DNA from: Paenibacillus terrae
Lineage (GTDB): Bacteria > Bacillota > Bacilli > Paenibacillales > Paenibacillaceae
Direction of reading: 5' to 3'
NCBI RefSeq assembly: GCF_005217525.1
Contig: NZ_PNXQ01000012.1
Coordinates: 712,665-776,664, forward strand
DNA: 64,000 nt
How positions within the stretch are numbered: the first letter of the stretch is position 1; each line of letters begins with the position of its first letter. Positions 54,226-61,637 of the stretch are shown here, in pieces. The translations under genes were made by a program, and so were the position numbers. The notes below the pieces were generated by a model. The model searched no databases and was not told where the DNA came from. It saw only the letters and a list, made by a program, of their open reading frames with translations.

Positions 54226-56367
54226 ATGAATACAAGGCTGGAAGTAAAGAAAACGTTAGGCATCGGTATTGCTGCGCTAGTTCTGTTTGTCTTAGTTCAG
54301 TTATTTCAGGTAACTTTGAATAAGCTATACTCTCATAATGTTTTTTTCTTGCTATACCCCATTGCAGGATTCGCCTGTGCAGCGATCTGTTTCTCTATTT
54401 TTTATCATTCCTGGTCGGTTTTGCTGGAGCATTTATCCTGGGGGCGACTTCTCATCGCTCCTACATTTCTGGTGGTTGGTCTGCTTTATCTTGTTCATAT
54501 CCTCTCGTTCAGTTTTGTTAGCCTGACGGACTTTGTTTTGTCTCAGGGTATTTCGCTGTGGCTTCTTTACGTGAATCGCGTCTTTATCTCTATTATGTTT
54601 GTAGTTATTTGTTCTCTCCCCTTTAGAAAAGCCAGATCAGGATACAAGAAAACCGTTTTATGGACAGGTATAAGTTTTATTTTGCTGATTCTGGGGACTA
54701 TTCAGATCTACGGACCATACTTACCGGATCTTCGTATTAGACATCAACTGGACAATCTGGGATGGATGCTGAACTGGGTTATCCTGTTTCTGCTTGTATC
54801 CAATTTTATTTTGGGCGCACGAAAATATTTTAAATATCTTCCATCGGAATTTGGTATGTTGCTTATGCTTCGCTGGATTGGGCTATGTATCGTGAGCCAG
54901 CTGTTTTATATGTCCTCTTGGCAAATGAGTGATGTAAATCACCTTATGGGACTTTTGATGAATGCTATTGCGTTTTATGACATGCTAAGCGGCTTGGTTC
55001 GGATCACGGTCCTTGTTCCATACCAGGAAAAGAAGGCGGCAGAATCTGAATTTAATTACATAGCCTATTATGATGATATCACAGGGCTACCGAATCGTCG
55101 GCGTCTTTCACAATGTCTGGAGCAAGCTCTGCGCAATCCATTAAAACCCAATGAGACGGTAGCTCTTTTAATATTGAATATTGACCGATTCAAAACCATT
55201 AACGATTCGTTGGGGCGTATGGCAGGGAATTATTTGCTGTATGCTGTGGGAGAACGCTTGGAGCATTTTTGCCGTGAAGGCGAGGATGTTTTCAGTATGG
55301 GCAGAGATGAGTTTGCGTTTCTTCTCACAGGCTACCAGGATATAGATGCCATGAAAAATCGTATTGATGATATGGTAAAGTTATTTGAGCAGCCTTTTGA
55401 TATTAATGGTGAGTACTATCATGTGATGGTGAGTATGGGGATAGCTTTATATCCTCTGGATGCCACTCAGGGTGAGCAGCTCATTCAGCATGCGGATACC
55501 GCTGTCCATAATGCCAAGGAGCAGGGAGTGAATATTCAGCGGTATACCAGTGTCATGCAGATGCGGGCGCAGGAAAGGCTCCAATTGGAAAATGATTTGC
55601 GGCGTGGGCTTGAAAATGGAGAATTTTCACTGGTGTATCAACCGCGTGTTCATTTGCAGAGTGGTGAATTGACGAGCCTGGAGGCACTGGTGCGTTGGAA
55701 TCATCCTCATCGCGGAATGGTGATGCCAGGAGATTTTATTCCAGTGGCCGAAGAAAGTGGTCTGATCGTGCCTTTGGGAGAATGGGTGCTAAGGGAAGCA
55801 TGCTTACAAAACAAGCGTTGGCAGAGGGCTGGATACCAGCTGATCCCGATATCAGTGAACTTATCCATGCGCCAATTTCAGCAAAAAAAGCTGGTGGATG
55901 TGATTCGGGGCATTTTGGCCTTTACGGGACTGGAACCGTGCTATCTGGAGCTGGAGATTACAGAGAGTATGACTTTTGATAAGGATCGAGCCTTTGAGCA
56001 ACTGAAAAAAATAAAAGCCATTGGCGTTGCAATCAGTATCGATGATTTTGGAACGGGCTATAGCTCGTTGCATTATTTGAAAAATCTTCCGATAGATCGT
56101 CTTAAAATTGACCGTTCCTTTGTCAATGAGGTGCTGGTGGACAGCAAAAATGCGGCTATTGTGTCGACCATTGCTTCCATGGCCCACCATTTGAAGCTGA
56201 AGGTTACGGCTGAAGGCGTGGAAAATGAGGGTCAGCTCCAATTTTTACAGGCTCAGGATTGTCATGAGGGTCAAGGCTATTATTTCAGTCGGCCTATTTC
56301 GGCGGAATCCTTTGAAAACTTGTTTTTGCGCAAACCTATGAATTGGCTGGCTAAGGATGGGGTGTAG
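54226..56367 (+). CDS. membrane GGDEF-EAL protein, probable c-di-GMP phosphodiesterase
   Basis: A 713-residue protein. Residues 10-260 hold about seven membrane helices. The GGDEF domain (270-440) has a degenerate site, GRDEF at residues 359-363, so cyclase activity is doubtful. The EAL domain (450-705) keeps its catalytic residues: EALVRW (486-491), SVNLSMRQF, LELEITES, SIDDFGTGYSS, LKIDRSFV and TAEGVEN. It probably breaks down c-di-GMP, with the GGDEF part as a GTP-sensing regulator. CAGGGGGCTG lies upstream. Stand-alone gene. Confidence 0.9.
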   Translation: MNTRLEVKKTLGIGIAALVLFVLVQLFQVTLNKLYSHNVFFLLYPIAGFACAAICFSIFYHSWSVLLEHLSWGRLLIAPTFLVVGLLYLVHILSFSFVSLTDFVLSQGISLWLLYVNRVFISIMFVVICSLPFRKARSGYKKTVLWTGISFILLILGTIQIYGPYLPDLRIRHQLDNLGWMLNWVILFLLVSNFILGARKYFKYLPSEFGMLLMLRWIGLCIVSQLFYMSSWQMSDVNHLMGLLMNAIAFYDMLSGLVRITVLVPYQEKKAAESEFNYIAYYDDITGLPNRRRLSQCLEQALRNPLKPNETVALLILNIDRFKTINDSLGRMAGNYLLYAVGERLEHFCREGEDVFSMGRDEFAFLLTGYQDIDAMKNRIDDMVKLFEQPFDINGEYYHVMVSMGIALYPLDATQGEQLIQHADTAVHNAKEQGVNIQRYTSVMQMRAQERLQLENDLRRGLENGEFSLVYQPRVHLQSGELTSLEALVRWNHPHRGMVMPGDFIPVAEESGLIVPLGEWVLREACLQNKRWQRAGYQLIPISVNLSMRQFQQKKLVDVIRGILAFTGLEPCYLELEITESMTFDKDRAFEQLKKIKAIGVAISIDDFGTGYSSLHYLKNLPIDRLKIDRSFVNEVLVDSKNAAIVSTIASMAHHLKLKVTAEGVENEGQLQFLQAQDCHEGQGYYFSRPISAESFENLFLRKPMNWLAKDGV

Positions 56368-56475
56368 TTTGCTTGCAATTTACAGGCAGGTAAGTTATAG
56401 TAGATAACATCCTGATTCTGCTGGTTGACAACAGTTTGATTATGTCATTACATGAGAATTGCGATATTGTAAAAT

Positions 56476-56546
56476 GCGGGTGTAGTTCAATGGTAGAACT
56501 TCAGCCTTCCAAGCTGATAGCGTGGGTTCGATTCCCATCACCCGCT
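56476..56546 (+). tRNA. tRNA-Gly (anticodon TCC)
   Basis: A cloverleaf of 71 bases: acceptor GCGGGTG/CACCCGC, short D-arm, anticodon stem TCAGC/GCTGA with loop CTTCCAA (anticodon TCC), T-arm GTGGG-TTCGATT-CCCAT, and discriminator T. CCA is not encoded. A terminator follows ten bases on. Confidence 0.94.
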
Positions 56547-56554
56547 TTGCTTGT

Positions 56555-56593
56555 AAAAACCTTTGAAACCCTTGTGGTGCAAGGTTTTTTTTT
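56555..56593 (+). terminator. terminator after tRNA-Gly
   Basis: AAAAACCTTTG pairs with CAAGGTTTTT through an A-bulge, and the right arm merges into nine T. The AT-rich gap 56594-56862 must hold the pectin lyase promoter; several TATAAT-like sites near 56805-56845 make the exact one unclear. Confidence 0.7.
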
Positions 56594-56862
56594 ACCCCTA
56601 GCTCGACGGACCACAGACTCTTTATTAAAATGGGACGGATCAAGGGCATTGGATTACATATATGTTAGCCGGGATGCCAATCAGGTCTCCCGGCTTGTTT
56701 GCGTTCTTACAAACCATTTTTCACTATTACACAAAATTATAACCATTTGTTTCGCTTTCATGCTATAAATAAACAGATAAAAAGAACTATTTACCATTTT
56801 ATAAATGAATAGTATAGTATAATTATTGTAATTAAATATAATAAAAGGATGGTGTAGTTTCA

Positions 56863-57903
56863 ATGAGGAAAATTTTTTTATTAATTCTTGGCTTAACCTT
56901 TGTGCTTTTCGCTTTTCCAGCAACCTCTACGTTCGCTGCGGCTGATTTCCCGAATACGTCGACGAATGGACTTACAGGTTTTGCTGGACAGGCCAAAAAT
57001 GAAAATGGAGCTTCCAAGCCCACCACAACCGGGGGCAAAAACGGACAGGTTATCTATATCAACAATCTCAACGATTTGAAAAACCAGTTAGGGGATTCAA
57101 CTCCCAAAATCCTGGTAATTGAAAAAAATATTTCTGCCTCCTCTAAAACTGTTGTCAATATTGGTTCCAACAAATCGCTTATCGGTTCATATGCCCAAAA
57201 CAAGCTGGTTAATATTCATTTGAAAACAACGGCTAATTCCGGGAATGTAATTTTTCAAAATCTGACTTTTGAACATAGCGCCAGCATTAACGATAATGAT
57301 GATATTCAGCTTTATCTGACTGCGGGTACAAACTATTGGATTGATCATGTCACTTTTGCAGGTCACAATTATGTTTCCAATGGTTCAGATCTGGACAAGC
57401 TTTTGTACGTAGGACAATCGGCTGATTATGTAACCATCAGTAATTCCAAATTTGCTAATCATAAGTACGGCCTCATTCTGGGTTATCCTGATGATAGCAA
57501 TAAAAGCTACGACGGCTTACCTCATATCACTATCGCCAATAATTATTTTGAAAACTTGCTAGTTCGTGGTCCTGGGCTTATGAGATATGGATATTTCCAT
57601 GTTAAAAATAATTACATCAATAATTTTCAGTTGGCCTACACGATAGCTACGAATGCAAGAATCTATTCGGAGTACAACTATTTTGGAAAAGGTAGCGAAA
57701 AGGGCGGCATTCTGGACGATAAAGCAAATGGAGAATTTAAAGACGTAGGCAGCTTTCCAGCCATTACCAACCAAAAGTCGCGGGTGACCAACTGGAATCC
57801 GAGCAAGAACTACAGTTATCAAGTTCAAACTCCTGAATATACCAGGGAGTTTGTAACTAAATATGCAGGATCGTCCAATACAACCCTTGTATTCGGAAAA
57901 TAA
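56863..57903 (+). CDS. secreted pectin/pectate lyase, PL1 family
   Basis: A 346-residue exported enzyme. The signal peptide runs to about residue 27 ([21 protein letters not shown]). The mature part is a right-handed beta-helix: [32 protein letters not shown] (the WIDH motif of the PL1 family), [36 protein letters not shown] and [15 protein letters not shown]. It cleaves pectin by beta-elimination outside the cell; PelB-like pectin lyases have this length. The gene is clearly more AT-rich than its neighbours. AAAAGGATG precedes the ATG. Confidence 0.88.
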   Translation: MRKIFLLILGLTFVLFAFPATSTFAAADFPNTSTNGLTGFAGQAKNENGASKPTTTGGKNGQVIYINNLNDLKNQLGDSTPKILVIEKNISASSKTVVNIGSNKSLIGSYAQNKLVNIHLKTTANSGNVIFQNLTFEHSASINDNDDIQLYLTAGTNYWIDHVTFAGHNYVSNGSDLDKLLYVGQSADYVTISNSKFANHKYGLILGYPDDSNKSYDGLPHITIANNYFENLLVRGPGLMRYGYFHVKNNYINNFQLAYTIATNARIYSEYNYFGKGSEKGGILDDKANGEFKDVGSFPAITNQKSRVTNWNPSKNYSYQVQTPEYTREFVTKYAGSSNTTLVFGK

Positions 57904-58080
57904 TTTTGTCGTGCATTAGATTTGCAAATATGTTCTGATCTGCTATACTGACTGCAAGCAAGTATTCCGTGAAAAGGAAGGTAACGATACGTCCGATGAA
58001 GTAAGACACTGATTTTCCCCATAAACTGCACAGTTACTGGCAGGCGGCTGTATGCTGCAACGGGAGAAGTGTGTCTGAAA

Positions 58081-58155
58081 ATGAGGTTTGGGACGTATAC
58101 GTTTGCTCCGGAACGGGATTATGCTTTTTTCCGTTTACGGTTCTCTTTCTTATAA
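58081..58155 (+). CDS. candidate regulatory leader peptide of the ABC-F gene
   Basis: A 24-codon frame (MRFGTYTFAPERDYAFFRLR, ending FSFL) lies between the pectin lyase and the ABC-F gene and stops 50 bases before an intrinsic terminator. GGGAGAAG is 13 bases upstream. Drug-induced ABC-F genes often sit behind such uORFs, where a stalled ribosome frees the transcript from termination. No codon-level evidence of function. Confidence 0.45.
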   Translation: MRFGTYTFAPERDYAFFRLRFSFL

Positions 58156-58205
58156 ACGTATGTTCTGAAACGATTCATAGCAGTCATTCTATATTCCTTG
58201 TATGC

Positions 58206-58231
58206 AAGCCGCAGCCTTCTGCGGCTTTTTT
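58206..58231 (+). terminator. attenuator terminator before the ABC-F gene
   Basis: AAGCCGCAG (58206-58214) and CTGCGGCTT (58219-58227) form a perfect nine-pair stem with a CCTT loop and six T. It lies 48 bases before the ABC-F start. GCGGCTG at about 58045-58051 can pair with its left arm and could act as the antiterminator. Confidence 0.7.
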
Positions 58232-58278
58232 GATTGCTTCCGGTGATGAAAACCGGACAGGGAAAGGATGATTACCAT

Positions 58279-60117
58279 ATGAGAACCATTTTGCGTATTC
58301 GAAATGTTATAAAGGATTGGAACGGGACGTCTTTGTTTGAGGATGTGACCATGGATGTGACGGAGGGGGAGCGGCTCGCCCTGTTCGGAAGAAATGGAGC
58401 AGGCAAAACGACGCTATTGCGGATACTGTTGGGCGACGAGGCGCCGACTTCAGGTAAGGTAGAGCATGAATTGCCGCCGGATGAGCGGGGCTGGCTGAAG
58501 CAGCAGGATACCATTCAATCCGCGCGAACTGCACTTGAGGCGGCACAGCAGGCCAGTCCTGAGCATTGGCGAGTGAGGAAGGCGCTGAAGCAACTGGAGG
58601 CTTCAATTGCCTATAAGGGAGAGGAAGCAGAGTGTCGTCTGGAGCAATACGGCGAGCTAATGGATGAGTACGAGCGGCTGCAAGGCTTTGCGTGGGAGTC
58701 CGAAGTGGAAAAGGCACTGACCCGGATGGGAATGCCTGCTGAGACGTGGCCTATTGCTTATGGTGACCTGAGTGGAGGGCAGAAGACCAGAGTGCGGTTG
58801 GCCGGATTGATGGTCAGACAGCCGAAGCTGCTGGTGCTGGATGAACCGACCAACCATCTGGATGCCGAAAGTTTGCTCTGGCTGGAGCAGTGGCTGTCCA
58901 CATATCATGGGACGTTGTTGTTTGTATCGCATGATAGAGCCTTTTTGGATCGGGTAGCAACAGGTATTTGCGAGCTGACGTCAACGGGCATTCGGCGATA
59001 TAAGGGCGGTTATACGGAATATAAGGAGCATAAGGAAAGGGAGCTGCGGGAGCAGGAAGCCAACTACCGGAAGCAGGAGCTGGCACGGCAGGCGTTGGAG
59101 GAGACGATCCGAAGTTACCGGGAATGGTTCCATCAGGCGCACCGGGCAGCTTCCAATGTAGAAATGGCCGTTACGCAAAGCTTTTATAAGGCCAAGGCTA
59201 AAAAGAATATTTCCCGTTATCATGCGAAGGAGAAGGAACTGGAACGGATGGAGGCCAACCGGGTTGAGCAGCCGCGTGAAGCCGCGTCTATGCATATGAA
59301 ATTAAGTGACAGCGGATTTCAAGCCAAATATCTGCTGCGTGCCGAGCATGTCTATTTTAGCTACGACAACCATACCATTGTGCAGGATCTCAGCCTGAAC
59401 ATTGCACGAGGCGATCGTCTGGCTGTTCGGGGTCCGAATGGAATTGGCAAAACAACGCTGTTGCGGCTGTTAACAGGTCAGTTGGAGTTGTACAAGGGAA
59501 AGATCACAGCGAACCCACAGCTAAAAATCGGATATTTTTCACAGGAGCTGGAGCAGCTTCCTGAGGATCAGACATTGCTGGACAGCTTGCTGGCGCTCCC
59601 CACCATGACGCAGACAGAGGCGAGAACGGTGCTGGGATGCTTTCTTTTTGCCAGAGAAGATGTGTTCAAGAGAATCGGGACGCTCAGTATGGGCGAGAAA
59701 TGCAGGGTGGCCTTTCTACGCCTGTACTTTAGTGGAGCCAACTTGTTGGTGCTGGATGAGCCAACCAATTATTTTGACATTGAAACCCGTGAGATTGTAG
59801 AGGAGTCTTTGCGCAGTTATGATGGGGCATTGGTGCTTGTCTCGCATGACCGGGAACTGGTGCGCCGGACGGCAACCCGTTTGCTTGATATGCAGCCTGG
59901 AGGCACCTATGAAATCTACGAAGGAACCGCCGACGAAAAACAGGAAGAACAGCGAAACCGTCAACAGGAACCAGAGGGTCAGGAGCAGCGTGAGGAGCGT
60001 CTTCGATTACAATTGCGTCTTACGGAACTGATGGGTACGGCGGGGCCGAACGATGAAAATGAGGAACTGCTGTCAGAAATCAGGCGTATTCGTGCCAAAC
60101 TGGCTCAGTGGGATTAA
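58279..60117 (+). CDS. ABC-F ribosomal protection-type ATPase
   Basis: A 612-residue protein with two ABC ATPase domains and no membrane segment. First: Walker A LFGRNGAGKTTLLR, signature LSGGQKTRVRLA, Walker B LLVLDEPTNHLDAES. Second: Walker A VRGPNGIGKTTLLR, signature LSMGEKCRVAFL (degenerate), Walker B LLVLDEPTNYFDIET. The linker (about 260-350) is long and basic, as in Vga/Lsa/VmlR-type antibiotic-resistance ABC-F proteins that displace lincosamides, streptogramin A or pleuromutilins from the ribosome. A glutamate-rich C-terminal extension follows. The ATG at 58279 has AAAGGATG upstream. Confidence 0.85.
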   Translation: MRTILRIRNVIKDWNGTSLFEDVTMDVTEGERLALFGRNGAGKTTLLRILLGDEAPTSGKVEHELPPDERGWLKQQDTIQSARTALEAAQQASPEHWRVRKALKQLEASIAYKGEEAECRLEQYGELMDEYERLQGFAWESEVEKALTRMGMPAETWPIAYGDLSGGQKTRVRLAGLMVRQPKLLVLDEPTNHLDAESLLWLEQWLSTYHGTLLFVSHDRAFLDRVATGICELTSTGIRRYKGGYTEYKEHKERELREQEANYRKQELARQALEETIRSYREWFHQAHRAASNVEMAVTQSFYKAKAKKNISRYHAKEKELERMEANRVEQPREAASMHMKLSDSGFQAKYLLRAEHVYFSYDNHTIVQDLSLNIARGDRLAVRGPNGIGKTTLLRLLTGQLELYKGKITANPQLKIGYFSQELEQLPEDQTLLDSLLALPTMTQTEARTVLGCFLFAREDVFKRIGTLSMGEKCRVAFLRLYFSGANLLVLDEPTNYFDIETREIVEESLRSYDGALVLVSHDRELVRRTATRLLDMQPGGTYEIYEGTADEKQEEQRNRQQEPEGQEQREERLRLQLRLTELMGTAGPNDENEELLSEIRRIRAKLAQWD

Positions 60118-60153
60118 ACTGCTGTGTGAAAATGGGTGAAACGTATGCCCGGC

Positions 60154-60182
60154 TTGCCAAAGCGCGAGGGTTTGCATATAAT
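60154..60182 (+). promoter_or_regulatory. pheST promoter
   Basis: TTGCCA (60154-60159), 17 bases, TATAAT (60177-60182). The start should fall near 60189, just before the T-box leader. It lies only 37 bases after the ABC-F stop. Confidence 0.7.
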
Positions 60183-60188
60183 AATGAA

Positions 60189-60543
60189 CAATAGTTCGAA
60201 ATTTGAAAATGTCTTGATGGAGAAGAGTAGGCAGTGTCCAATTGGACAGGGAGGAAGCGCCATAGGATTGAGAGCGTTTCTGCAAAACTGGGCTGTTGAA
60301 GTTCGCTCCGGAGCAGTTCCTTGAACCTCATATGCCATCTGTAGATGGCAAGCGGGCAAGTAGGGGATACCGGTTCACGACCGTTACAACGTGCAGAGCG
60401 AGATGATCATGCATAGCATGGATAACACCTGTATTGTCGAAAGGCAAAGCGCGGGATGTGCTTAGAAGGATTGTCTAACGAGGGTGGTACCACGGTCTTT
60501 TCGTCCCTTTACCGGGAGAAAGGACCTTTTTTTGTTGTCTGAA
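60189..60543 (+). promoter_or_regulatory. T-box leader, phenylalanine type, controlling pheST
   Basis: The specifier codon TTC (60302-60304) is followed by GCTCCGGAGC. The T-box core GGTGGTACCACGG (60483-60495) precedes the terminator GGTCTTTTCGTCCC/GGGAGAAAGGACC with seven T (60494-60543). Uncharged tRNA-Phe would stabilise the antiterminator and let pheST be read. Confidence 0.9.
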
Positions 60544-60577
60544 AAGCTGGATATGAAGAAAGGGGACTGAACAGGCG

Positions 60578-61609
60578 ATGAGCGAAACCATCCAAATGAA
60601 GGAACATTTGCTGGCCTTGAAGGAAGAAGCATTGGAAGTATTGGAGAAGGTGGCAACGCCCAAGGAGCTGGCCGATCTGCGGGTCAAATATTCGGGTAAA
60701 AAGGGTGCCTTGACTGAAATTTTGCGCGGTATGGGCAAGCTGAGCGCGGAAGAACGTCCAGTTGTTGGACAAGTAGCCAATGAAGTGCGCGAGGCGATTG
60801 AAGAAGTCGTCAATCGTAAACAGGACGAGTTCACCAAAGCAGAAACGAATGAGCGTCTGCAAGCGGAAAAGATCGACGTTACGCTGCCTGGACGCACATT
60901 GCCGCAAGGTGGATTGCATCCACTCAACAAAGTAATTGAGCAGATTGAGGACATTTTTACCGGTATGGGTTACCGAGTTGCGGAGGGTCCACAGGCTGAG
61001 ACGGATTATTATAACTTTGAAGCGTTGAACCTGCCTAAGAATCACCCGGCGCGGGATATGCAGGATTCGTTTTATCTGACCGAGGATCTGTTGATGCGTA
61101 CCCATACGTCACCCGTTCAGATTCGCGCAATGGAGGCGATGAAGGGCGAAACACCTATCAAGGTCATTTGTCCGGGTACGGTTTTTCGACGTGATGATGA
61201 CGATGCTACGCATTCTTTCCAATTCCACCAAATTGAAGGGATTGTTGTTGGTAAAGATATTCGCATGAGTGATCTGAAAGGAACCTTGCTGCAATTTGCA
61301 CGCGAAATGTTCGGGGAATCGACCGAAATCCGTCTGCGTCCAAGCTTCTTTCCGTTTACCGAGCCGAGTGCTGAGGTAGACGTGACTTTTGTAAAGAAAA
61401 ATGGCGAGCGCGTATGGATCGAAATTTTGGGCTGTGGCATGATGCATCCGAAAGTGCTGGAAATGGGCGGTTTTGATCCCGAGGTATATAGCGGCTTTGC
61501 ATTCGGTATGGGTGTAGAACGGATTGCCATTTTGAAATACGGCATTGACGATATTCGTCATTTTTATAACAGTGACCTGTCATTCTTGAAGCAGTTTGCG
61601 CGTCAATAA
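60578..61609 (+). CDS. pheS: phenylalanyl-tRNA synthetase, alpha subunit
   Basis: A 343-residue class II synthetase catalytic subunit. An N-terminal coiled coil is followed by motif 1 ([20 protein letters not shown]), motif 2 ([20 protein letters not shown]) and motif 3 ([20 protein letters not shown]). It charges tRNA-Phe as part of an alpha2-beta2 enzyme. GAAAGGGGACTG lies before the ATG. pheT follows 28 bases on. Confidence 0.97.
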   Translation: MSETIQMKEHLLALKEEALEVLEKVATPKELADLRVKYSGKKGALTEILRGMGKLSAEERPVVGQVANEVREAIEEVVNRKQDEFTKAETNERLQAEKIDVTLPGRTLPQGGLHPLNKVIEQIEDIFTGMGYRVAEGPQAETDYYNFEALNLPKNHPARDMQDSFYLTEDLLMRTHTSPVQIRAMEAMKGETPIKVICPGTVFRRDDDDATHSFQFHQIEGIVVGKDIRMSDLKGTLLQFAREMFGESTEIRLRPSFFPFTEPSAEVDVTFVKKNGERVWIEILGCGMMHPKVLEMGGFDPEVYSGFAFGMGVERIAILKYGIDDIRHFYNSDLSFLKQFARQ

Positions 61610-61637
61610 ACAACTATATCAAGGGAAGTGAACCCAT

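Noticed and set aside
58071-58271. 66-codon frame starting GTG before the ABC-F gene
   Set aside because: It runs through the attenuator terminator and into the ABC-F ribosome site; the overlapping 24-codon frame fits a leader peptide better.
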